The notes below the pieces were generated by a model, which saw only the letters and a list, made by a program, of their open reading frames with translations, was not told the origin of the DNA and did not search any database. Shown in pieces: positions 54,861-64,000 of a stretch of DNA of 64,000 bases. This stretch comes from Amoeboaphelidium occidentale (taxonomy: Eukaryota; Aphelidiomycota; Aphelidea): positions 1-64,000 of the forward strand of contig JALGPX010000024.1 in the NCBI GenBank assembly GCA_023515795.1. Reading direction: 5' to 3'. The first letter of the stretch is position 1, and each line of letters starts with the position of its first letter. Position numbers and translations under genes: made by a program.

Positions 54861-57800
54861 ATGGCTACTACCTTTGCTACTTCTGGTCAAGAAATCAAAT
54901 CGCCATTATCAAAGAGGATAGGGCCATTGCACAACCCTCCAGATAGGCCTCTCAAGTCGATCTTGGCTGTAAAGACACGAGTTCCACAACCAGATTCACC
55001 GTCTGATACACTAATCATAGATCCTACGGGTTTGAATGGAAGCACTTTGAATCTCAGCTTTCCTATATCTCCTTCAACATCTTCAAATATTCAAGATGGG
55101 AGTTTAGTCTATGCGCTTCACACTTTTGTTGCAAACTTAGAGGGACAAGTGTGTGTGTTGAAGGGAGACAACTTGGTTCTTCTTGATGATTCAAACAGTT
55201 ATTGGTGGTTAGTTCGATGTCTCAAGACGTCCGAAGTAGGCTATATACCAGCGGAAAACATTGAGGTAGAATTTTGAGCATGTTCAGGTTTAACATCATA
55301 GTCGCCATCTGAACGTTTGGCCCGTTTAAACAAGCAGAGAAACTTGAAACTTACCGCGCCTATAGAAGATGATTTGCAATCCACAATTACTGGACCTGCG
55401 CTAAAAGAGCTTTTTCGAGAGAATACCAATGATTCTTACAGTGGTACAAACTCAAATGATGGTGAAGGCAAAGCGAAACTATCCGTATCAAGGTCGGTGA
55501 TGTTCAGTAACACTGTTACATCAATTCAAGAAACCGTTGATGATTCTTCTGAATTCGATTTCTCTGAAGATGATGATATTGGACAGAATGAGGCACGAAG
55601 CGTTGATAATTCGGATACGGAGGACGAAGAAACCAAGAGCACAAAGGATGGTAAAAAAGGAGGTATCAAAGGGATTTTTAAGAGACTTCGTGCAAAAAGC
55701 ATAGGAGAATTCTCATCTTCTATTAATTCAAAAGACAAGGAGGATAAGAACGAGAAAGAAGACGAGGCAATTTTATCAATTGACGACGACGAGACATCAG
55801 AAGATGAACCGAACAGAAGGAAAGCATCACAAAATACCTTCAACGATAACTCATCAAAGAAGAAGATTGATGCTAAGCGAAATGATACGATATCGGAATT
55901 AGGTACTAAAAGAAGAAAGAGTGGTGGAGCAATCGAAGCTTTGCTTGGAATTAAGCGTGATAGCGATTCTATATCAAGTGAAAACAGCGAGCAGCAAGAA
56001 TCCAAGGAGAAAAGACAAAAAGGGTCCAAATATGATTCATACCGTAGAGGGAACATGGCCGCATCTCCAAAACTTGGTTTCGCAAGCTTAAGTAAAATGT
56101 TTGGCAGAAAAAACGCAGCAATGTTGAAGGCCGAATTGGCAGATACAAGGCAGGTCTCAGCAACATTGAACGAAGGAAATTTACAGAACAAAGACTCAAA
56201 CAGCGATAACAATGGTGCAATCATTGTTCTGAAAGTGTTCAGTGGCAATTACGATTTTAAAGCAACATATAAAACAGTGGCGGTCACCAAAACTACGACT
56301 GTGAATGAGGCACTGAAATTAGCTCTTGTGAGATTCAAAGTTCCAGGGGCTGTATCTTTTAAGCAGGCTCAACAAGCCGGTTTCATAGCACCAGTTCCTT
56401 CCATCAACTCTGCCTCAGTAATCACAGAGGATGTTAGTGTAGGAATTATACCTAATGTGGAAAACAGCTATTATCTTTCTGTTGTTCACGGTGACTCTAA
56501 GGAAAAGAAATTGCATCCTAACGATCGGATTTTGGATGTATTGTTCAAACTGCAGACAAAATCAGCCGTGCCTGGTGTGGCACAGAGTTCTCAAAAGGAA
56601 TTTATCAAACATATGAAGTACGTTACTTCAAGGGGTAAAGTATCTTCTATTAGAACCCCGAATGATAGCGAGATCAAATTCCTGATCAATCTCAAGAGTC
56701 CATCGAACGACGACTTTGCAGTTGGAAACAGCTTGCTTATTCGAGTTTACTTGTTTGGAGATCACTTCAATTCAGGAACACTACATTCAGCAAAGACTAT
56801 TGTCGCAGAGAGTTCCGCAACTGTTCGCGATGTTGTAGGAAAAGCGATACAGAAGTTTAAAATTCACAAAATGATGACTCCAGAGAAAAGCTCAAATTTT
56901 AACTTGTGGAAGGCAAAAGAGAATTTGGTGCTTCTTACAAGCAGCGATAGTAATGTTAATCTATCGGTCACCAACCATACGGATCCGTTTTCGCTTAACA
57001 CGAAAGCAATCAGAACTGTTATCCAACCTGATTCGATGATTCCCAAGGACATAAAGTTGGGCGATTATATTAGATCTGTTATAAATGATGGAGGAGAATT
57101 AGAAGATCAGCCGACATTCGTGTTGAAAGAAGAAGACTCACAGGATACACCGTCAGAAGCTGCGTCGAAAACTACCGAAGTGAGTATCATCGTCGCTAAA
57201 TCTGAGCCAGACGTGACTCTGAGTGAGGATAACAAGCCATACGATAGCCACAAATCCTTGCCATCTGTACCTCCAAAAGAAGAAGCAGCATTGGACATTC
57301 CTAAAATCAAGATTTCAAACTCGAAAAATTCTGTGTTCCTTTCGCAGAGCTCTTCAGCATATACATCAGTCTCAAGTGTATCTCCGCCTAATTTGCCAGA
57401 AACTGTGAGAAAAGATTCAAGATCTAGCGCAGCCTCCACTATTGAAGAGCCATCCGCTGAGCAGATGCCCACAGATTTAGCGCTTGCTTTGAACGTTATT
57501 TCTCCTTCTGGTGTTATGGATAGAAAAAAGGGCAATTCTTCATTGAGAAGCCCAGAGAGTCCCATAAATTCCATCTTGGCTGCATATTCTAATGAAGATG
57601 AAGGAAAAGATAAGGTTTTCGGTCTTAACTCTCATGGAAAGGTTGGAGAAGACAGTCCGCTTAGCAAAAGAAAGGCCCGCAAACAATCTTCAGATAAATC
57701 GATATCTTCTCCGTCATCAAGAAGAGCATCAGAAGATTTGACTGCCAAAGTTTCGAAACTGGGAATCAACAATGAAACGAGTCAGGTTGATAATACGGAA

Positions 57801-58733
57801 GAGATAAACTACCTGATGGCGTTTTTGGGTACCACGAATTCTAGCAAAGTTACAGGAGGAAAACGAGTTTCCGTGAGTACGTCTTCAGTTAGTAGCTCTT
57901 CCTCTGGTGGAGACAAATCTATCCAGAAGCATGATAGTTCTCTCACTACGGGGAAAACAAATTCAAGTTCAAAATTGGAAAGACTTGATAACCTGATGAA
58001 ATCTATAGAACAATTGCGGAATTCGGAGGATTTGCTGCTGAGAAGTAACGGTTCCAGTCTGGCGGACATCAGCGAGTCTAATTCTTCGTCCCAAAGTGAA
58101 GACCTTTCGAAAAAGGAGAAGAGAAAACTAAATGGGCAAAGTTCACTATCAAACGAAGATCGTTCGATCAAAATAATTACGAAGAGGAAAAGTCTGGATG
58201 ACGGTTCGTCGGAGAAAGTGCATAATCAGCCTGTGGTTGGGAGCACGCACAACAAAGGATCTTTACCTGGCTCTCCTCTTGTCCGTGAGCGCAAGATCGA
58301 ACGAACCCAGAGTGCAGCGATGAAGGCAAAAGAATTGAGGAACTTTTTTGAGTCCAAAGGAACTAGTGACGCTTCCTCGCCTACTTTCGCTAAAGAGAGT
58401 ATTATGCTTGAGACAAAAAAACTAGAAGGATCATTCGAGAAAGCAGTTGTTTCATTATCTAAAAGCGGTAGTCTTTCTATGAGTAATCCGAATTTGTTTG
58501 GTAAAGATCACGATCGCGATCCAACAGGACGAATACCGATTTTCAGGTCATCTTCACGACTGCAAACATCTGCTACTGATCTTGATGGCTCACAGAAAGA
58601 ATCAGCTACATATCCCCTTTATACGTGGGGCCCTTCTTCCGGAAGCAACCCTAAGGTAACAGAAAAAGTGAATCAAATTACACAAGAAAACATAGAAACG
58701 ACGTCGATAGAAAAAGAAAGCATTAAACAATAG
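54861..58733 (+). CDS. Large SH3 and RA-domain polarity protein (Tea4/Bud14-like SH3)
   Basis: Two exons, 54861-55265 and 55302-58733, with a 36-nt intron, 1278 residues. The SH3 domain (about 84-135: YALHTFVANLEGQVCVLKGD, YWWLVRC, GYIPAENIE) runs through the junction into SPSERLARLNKQRNL, the hallmark tail of fungal Tea4/Bud14 SH3 domains, which place formins and PP1 at growth sites. Two ubiquitin-like/RA-type stretches follow, about 440-560 (IIVLKVFSGNYDFKATYKTV) and 610-720 (LLIRVYLFGDHF), suggesting binding to Ras-like GTPases. The rest is Ser-rich and disordered. No PP1 RVxF site was confirmed. The stop lies four bases from that of BMS1. Confidence 0.85.
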
Positions 58734-58737
58734 ATCT

Positions 58738-61700
58738 TTAATGGCGAGCACGTTTAACATTAAACGCAGAGTCAGCCATATCCGCCTTTCTTTTCTCTGC
58801 AGCTTCTTGCTTGCCCAATTTCTTGTATACTCCTTTCTTAACTTCCTTGAGTTTCTCTTGTTTGATTTTGCTTTCTTTCTCGAGTTTCCTAGCTCTCTCT
58901 TTCTTTTTCTTATCAACAGCTTTGGCGTTAATTTTTTCTTTCTCATTTCGGATTGTATTGATCTTCTGGAACATCTTGAAAATTTCACGCTCTTTTGTTT
59001 CCATGATAACCGCCCTTTTCTGCATATATGTCGGCTTCTTGGAGCTTCTCTTTCTGTCTAACTTAGGCTTTGAAGAGTAAGGTAGCTCTTTTAGGATTGA
59101 CTTTGGAATTTTGAGTGGATTGAAAACTCTCTTTTCTGGTCTGTCTTCAATAGATTTGTATACAGAATCACTATTAAAAGGAATTTCTTTCTTTTCAGCT
59201 TTCCGTATTTCGCTGACAGTTCGGACTCCGGTCCATTTCTTTTCGCCGCTTAGCAACATATTAGTGACGAGATTACAATAACGTTTTGGTTTTACGGGAT
59301 ACCAGCATCTTAAAAATACTATGTCTGACATCAATATTTTGTCTTCAAACGTGGCTCTGAAAGATCCTTCTGGGTTTTTATGGGCCTTTTTAATTATACC
59401 ACGGATACCAGATACGGTCCTAAGACCAGCGCCCTCAAACTTTGCGACTTCCAAAGCGCTAGTGAACATGTCCTTAATGAAAGCAGTGTTCTTGTGAACT
59501 TCCAATGGTGCTCCTGTCAGCTTAAGCTTCTTTACTACTTCCATATTCTGATCACTCTCCAACACAACTCCTGTAGCACATATTCTAAAGTGAGATTTGG
59601 CATCTCTCACATTCTGAACACAACAAAATCCGGTATTCTGAGGAGTTACAGGACCGAAGAATGTAGCTAAGCAGTGCATATGCTCAGGCGTGTATTTGAG
59701 CATTCGATTTCTAGAACCATCGTTCATGAAATACAACGGCATTGATTGAAATCTTCTCCATCCCAAAGAAAAAATGAGAGGATCAGAACATTTGAGAATC
59801 TTCTTGTGCCATCTATGTCTCTTAATGCGCACTTTCAAAAACCCCATTTGTTCTTCTGATGGCTTTAATCCTCCCAAAACAATAGGGTACTCACTGCTGA
59901 AGTTTTCGATAAATTCTGCAGGAACTTCTTTCAGGATAATTCTCACATACTCACCAGGTTGATATCCAGAAATTTGATGTCTTACAGAGATATCTTCACC
60001 TTCAAAGGTTTCCTGGTTCATTAAAGCTTGCTTTTGCATCTCCTCTTTTGCTTGGTCGTAAAGGTTTACTTCTCCCTTTTTGGCATCAAGCTCCTTGTTA
60101 TCGTATTCTTCGTCGAACTTCAATTTTAACTCTTCCTTTTTCTTTGCTAGTTCCAAATCTTCGTCTTCATCTTCCTTATCAGACTCGCCGGAGGCAGACT
60201 CTTGTTGGCCTGATCCTGCTTCTAGGTCTTCAAAACCATTCTCATCATCATCAGAACCGCATTCTTCTTCTCCATCATTACCAACAGAACCAGTAATAAA
60301 TCTCTTTTTCAGGGACATCGATATATCATCGTTTTCAAAGTCCAAAGGTGAAGTCAGAACTTTGTCCAGCCCTCTAGATGAATCGATGAGACTAGATGCC
60401 TTTTTATGATCAACAGGACGGAAGAGTTCTCCATCAGAATCTTCATGCTCTTCATCATCATTCGAATTATTCGCCTTGTCAAAACCTGGCTTGTATATCA
60501 GATCCATTAACCTAACTTTTCCTTTCTTGAAATTAACTAACGCTTTCTCGACCAAAGAGCCTTTCCACTTAAGGTCTGATTCTTCGTTCTCGCTCAACTC
60601 AAACTCACTATCTGAGTCAGCGAAAGCATAGTCTTCTTTTCCTTGCTCTCTGTCATTTTCATAACGACCTCCTTCCTGTTCGGAGTTGTAATCCTCCTCG
60701 TCATCGTCTGATCCCGATGGATCTTCGTCTTCTTCATTGTCATCATCAAACCCAGCGCGACGTCTAATACGTCCAGATGTTTCATCTAGCTCAGTGATTT
60801 CCTTGGGAACATTCTTTGCCATAATCGCTTTACTCCCGGAGAAAAGAGTCAACTCAGATTTTTCTAATCCTTCTTTCAGAGTACCATCAACATCCTGTAG
60901 ATCTAGAACCATCTTGTCTCCCTCTCCCAGGACTACTTCACCATCAGAAGAGTTCGTCTCCTTGTTGTATTTTCCTGGAACATTGATATAAACAGCATCC
61001 TTGTCATACAAAATTCCACCAACGTCACACATTGGTGCATACAAAAGTTTTTGTTTTTCGTCTAACCTCTTGATTTTTTTCTCAGATGAAGGCAAAGGAC
61101 AAGGGTCTTCAAAAGTAGAGACATCTACGACATCGAAGTCTCCAACACCGGCCAAATGAATTTTTGAGCCTTGTTTTAAGTTTGTTCCACGAACATATCC
61201 ATAGAACGATACTGTTCGATCACACTTGTCCTTACTCTGTCTTACTTCTTCTTCCGGTGTCAAATCTTCAAATCTGTCGCAAAGTAAATACGGATGACTA
61301 TTTTTCCATACCAAAGGTCTGAATTTCATGACAGAGATGAATCGCGATAGATTCAGGATTTCATTATTCGGATACCTCCCATTGATGATACCAGACAAAT
61401 AGAATAACTTTGCTCCTTGATAAATTTCGGTCCAAAAACGATGCTTAAGCTTCTTCTTTACCTTTCTTAATTTCTTTGTACCTCCGTTCTTGATGCTGAA
61501 TTTTGGAGAATCAAGATGTGTCAAGACACCCATAATACGCGGGAAACCATGCGCCTGCAGAATGTTAAGAAACTCAAAAGTTTCCATTTCAAATCCATAA
61601 CTGGCATCAATTGTCATCAATACCAAATCTGCGACTTTTGCAATATCGATCATTGCATTCATATCGTTGGAGCACTCGATAAAAGTGATACGAATGTTCT

Positions 61701-62263
61701 TTCCTGCGATAACAGTCACGGGACCATTAATTTCTGTCAATGTCTGCTTAGTGTAGCGCTTCACCAAGGATCTGATCAAAGTAGTTTTGCCAGTCTACAG
61801 ATAAAGAGTTAGCTTCGTGAACTTCAACAAATGAACTGTATTCCGACTCTTACAATAAACAACACAATAGTCGCTACTGCCTTTGGTCGGAAATTGATGT
61901 ATCACCAGTCCGTTAGTCTCAGTCTGTATGGTCAGAAATCGACTTGCTGCCTTGCAGCTCTAGTGAAAGTTTTTATGAAAATTACACGTACCTTTGGTGG
62001 ACCAACAACAGCCACGATGACCGGAGGTTTACCGGACGCAGATCTATCAACGAGCGGAACATGAAGTCTCTTTTGATGAACATCCATCGTTCTACGCGCT
62101 GCTTTGTTCGCAGCAACACCAGAATTGAAGGCAAAGGCCTAAAGTAAACGCGTCATACAGAGAGCGAACGCACCTTCGGATTCTTTCCCTTGTTGGACGT
62201 ATTATTGCTTTTCTTTTCCCTCTTGGATGGCCTGTGGGCTTTCTTTTTGCTTTCCTGCTCCAT
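58738..62263 (-). CDS. BMS1: Ribosome biogenesis GTPase BMS1
   Basis: Three exons, 62174-62263, 61992-62138 and 58738-61794, introns 35 and 197 nt, 1097 residues (yeast 1183). A nucleolar GTPase needed for 40S subunit formation, delivering Rcl1 to the pre-rRNA. The N-terminus is basic with AFAFNSGVAANKAARR. The P-loop VGPPKTGKTTLI is split by the long intron; later GTPase motifs include LVLMTIDASYGFEMETFEFLNILQAHGFPRIMGVLTHLD. An acidic centre leads to the BMS1/TSR1 C-terminal domain (GWRRFQSMPLY, YTPEHMHCLATFFGPV, RCWYPVKPKRYCN, GVRTVSEIR) and a basic tail. The G4/G5 set is degenerate, as usual for Bms1. Confidence 0.96.
61837..61958 (-). ncRNA. Possible H/ACA-like snoRNA inside the long BMS1 intron
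   Basis: Within the 197-nt intron, read on the gene strand: a perfect hairpin GCTGC-AAG-GCAGC (61958-61946), an AGACTA fitting the H-box ANANNA (61919-61914), and a CCGAC...GTCGG stem (61890-61843) followed by AAT then ACA (61839-61837). Order and spacing partly fit H/ACA snoRNA, though the hinge to the second stem is long. snoRNAs in introns of ribosome-production genes are well known. Pairing to rRNA was not tested. Confidence 0.25.
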
Positions 62264-62354
62264 CGAAGATCAAATATCAAAACACGATGAAAAAATCTAT
62301 TGAACTCCAGCAGTCCATGAATGAGATTTTAGCTACAATTTTCTCCTAATAATT

Positions 62355-63275
62355 TCATGTTTTGGTTATCTTTAGTATGACTCGCTTTAAACCGTTGCTT
62401 GCACCATTCTGCCAAACCACCGAAACAGAAAATCCAGACTTGATCATGAATTCTTTGAAAAGGAACAGGTTGCCAGTGCAAGCAAAATAGATTTCCTTAC
62501 ACGCGAACAAAGCGTAACCGTCATCCTTCAGTGTTTTACGTAAAACGTTTGCAATGCTTCCGTAATAACGCTCGTCGTAAATTGTTTCTGATGAAAGTAA
62601 TACATCAAACCTTCCCTGAGTAGAACCTAATTCACTTAAAGATGCCCAACTACCGTAAAAGAAATCACCGAGTCCATTAATAGTCTGAAGTTGCGTGCGT
62701 ATATTGTTGACTTCGAATTCCATGTCCTTTTTATCATCAGTTTCTTGCTCACTATAAACCAGCTTATTTATCACGATATTAGGAATGGTTATGAATTCCA
62801 ATACTTCTTTGTTGTAATCTTGAAATGACACGCTTTGAGGTTTCAGATTAAAAAGCGCATACAAGCCGGGTAATCCAGATCCACAACCAAGTTCGAGCAC
62901 ATCTTTACCTTCCAAATCGCGCGATACACTCAGATACTCAACTAAATCGTAAGAGCATTCCCATGTTTTCATTCCTCCCTCGTAAACGGATGATATCACA
63001 TCATGATTCTGCTTTTGTGCTTCAAAAATGGGATTACTCTCCGAAGCAGCCATGGTATCAGTTGCAGCCATCGAAAAATGTGCATCTTCCAGGATTCTTT
63101 TGTAAATTCCGTGACATTTGGTGTTCTCAGCTAAAAGCAACACGCCCTTCTCTGATATTTGATCGAGAATAAACTGCTCAGCCTTAGCAAACTGCGCCAC
63201 ATCCGCATGCACTTTAGGCTTAACACCGCTATCATCAGTTACGGCGTGTTCATCAACAAAGTCAAACTTGAACAT
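62355..63275 (-). CDS. HPM1: Protein histidine methyltransferase METTL18/Hpm1
   Basis: 306 residues. A seven-beta-strand SAM methyltransferase; Hpm1 methylates a histidine of ribosomal protein uL3 and tunes elongation. Signature: SSVYEGGMKTWECSYDLVEYL, then motif I VLELGCGSGLPGLYAL, SVSFQDYNKEVL, TIPNIVIN and the post-motif SSETIYDERYYGSI. The YEGG-KTWECS block separates this from METTL21-type enzymes. An internal Asp/Glu insert (SEQETDDKKDMEFEV) lies after motif II. Length fits (human METTL18 372, yeast 377, here shorter at the N-terminus). Confidence 0.93.
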   Translation of the reverse strand: MFKFDFVDEHAVTDDSGVKPKVHADVAQFAKAEQFILDQISEKGVLLLAENTKCHGIYKRILEDAHFSMAATDTMAASESNPIFEAQKQNHDVISSVYEGGMKTWECSYDLVEYLSVSRDLEGKDVLELGCGSGLPGLYALFNLKPQSVSFQDYNKEVLEFITIPNIVINKLVYSEQETDDKKDMEFEVNNIRTQLQTINGLGDFFYGSWASLSELGSTQGRFDVLLSSETIYDERYYGSIANVLRKTLKDDGYALFACKEIYFACTGNLFLFKEFMIKSGFSVSVVWQNGASNGLKRVILKITKT

Positions 63276-63324
63276 GAAAAAGAATTATATTTTAATCAAT
63301 GATCACTTTGCGGAATTGAACACA

Positions 63325-64000
63325 TCAAATTTCTCGAGTCCAAAAACTTAGGCCTGTATATCGAGATAACATAGAATTCCCCTTTCCAGCAGTCTTAACA
63401 TCGCCGTAAATAATCATTCCTATAAGAGCTATCGCGATACCTAAAACAGTATTTGAAACTTTATCTTCAGGTAAATCCGCCGGAAAAAGATAATAGCCAC
63501 CAATTAAAGTCAGAACAGTCTTAAGATGACCAACAACCTGGTAAGACACTGCGCTTGTTTTTCCAATAAGTGCATAAGTAACAATATTAACCGCAACAGC
63601 CAGTAAACAAGTCAACATAATTGCCTGTAACAGTTGAATAGAGATATCATTAACATCGAATAAGGACTTATTAGATAAAGAGAAAGAAGAATTTGTCTCG
63701 AGGAGCATAGCTAGAATGCTACAAACTACAAATTGGGCGGGCATGACTGAATCAGTTATTTGCATGGGATTCAGCTTATACTCAGTCTGCTTAGTGCCTT
63801 GCCATATCTGAAATTGCGCAGTTGAAATCACAGCAGCCACGCCAAACACAAAGCCCCCAGGTGAAATTTTGACATCAGATACAGTAACCAACGCAACACC
63901 CAACAAAATCAGCGCTAAAGATAGCAACGTTTCCACTGAAATTTTGCTATTAGAGTAAATCCTTTGAAATATGACCATATAAGGAATACACAGTAATTTT
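63325..64000 (-). CDS. SLC35/TPT-family nucleotide-sugar or sugar-phosphate transporter (partial)
   Basis: The 5' part lies beyond the window edge: the frame is open through 63979-64000 (KLLCIPY before MVIFQ), matching the KLLTTP region of this family. About 225 residues remain, with six or so spans. Seen: LALILLGVALVTVSDV, GGFVFGVAAVISTAQFQIWQ, NIVTYALIGKTSAVSYQVVGHLKTVLTLIGGY and GIAIALIGMIIYGDVK, typical of the SLC35E/TPT branch. A Golgi or ER exchanger is likely; substrate cannot be read from sequence. Confidence 0.9.
   Translation of the reverse strand, partial: KLLCIPYMVIFQRIYSNSKISVETLLSLALILLGVALVTVSDVKISPGGFVFGVAAVISTAQFQIWQGTKQTEYKLNPMQITDSVMPAQFVVCSILAMLLETNSSFSLSNKSLFDVNDISIQLLQAIMLTCLLAVAVNIVTYALIGKTSAVSYQVVGHLKTVLTLIGGYYLFPADLPEDKVSNTVLGIAIALIGMIIYGDVKTAGKGNSMLSRYTGLSFWTREI

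Noticed and set aside
55526-56248. Long antisense frame rich in Ser/Phe/Leu
   Set aside because: It mirrors the Ser/Lys/Glu-rich sequence of the SH3-RA gene and has no family similarity or promoter evidence.

Overview
This is a nuclear segment from a compact, A/T-leaning eukaryotic genome, most likely an early-diverging fungus (chytrid, blastocladiomycete or Rozella-like grade). Genes lie tens to a few hundred bases apart on both strands. Nearly all introns I could place are 32-51 nt with GT..AG ends. Fungal signs are a Tea4/Bud14-type SH3 protein, a chitin-deacetylase-like enzyme, an Mcr1-type cytochrome b5 reductase, a Mig1/Msn2-like zinc-finger protein and an Rlm1/MEF2-type MADS factor. 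Propionyl-CoA carboxylase, an STK32 (YANK) kinase, ARMH3 and a vWK-type alpha-kinase fit an early branch better than yeasts or moulds. The species is not named by the sequence.

Layout. 1-2600: alpha-kinase fragment and broken repeats joined by single-N gaps, with pieces of an unidentified element. 2601-3474: gene-free, with an 8-bp minisatellite and a small inverted-repeat element. 3475-24017: YTH-like protein, MADS factor, small membrane protein, uL6m, UAP56-motif protein, LMBR1-like protein, aldo/keto reductase, zinc-finger factor, MARK kinase, SGNH-like protein, an acidic protein, ARMH3, cytochrome b5 reductase and PIG-N/Mcd4. 24014-28689: a low-complexity island (LYAR-like, Pex19, a damaged mercaptopyruvate sulfurtransferase, Cmc1-like, an unknown polyQ/polyE protein). 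28781-41025: Xrn1, PIAS/Siz SUMO ligase, SLC12 cotransporter, a small membrane protein and STK32 kinase. 41167-46841: both subunits of propionyl-CoA carboxylase around a GRIP golgin. 46874-64000: Ark/AAK kinase, Dap1-like protein, XPD helicase, a phosphoprotein-like coiled coil, eIF2B-alpha, polysaccharide deacetylase, a tiny four-exon gene, SH3-RA polarity protein, BMS1, METTL18/Hpm1 and a partial SLC35 transporter.

Most genes are housekeeping genes. The clearest functional link is PCCA and PCCB within 5.7 kb. Ribosome production and translation recur (BMS1, Hpm1, uL6m, LYAR, eIF2B-alpha), as do RNA decay/export (Xrn1, UAP56-motif protein) and Golgi/ER membrane work (ARMH3, golgin, PIG-N, SLC35). 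I found no CRISPR array, rRNA or tRNA. Six assembly gaps are each flanked by near-identical sequence, so copies around them should not be taken as real duplications. Exon joins were worked out by hand from frame, GT..AG ends and family similarity; no transcript or database search was available.
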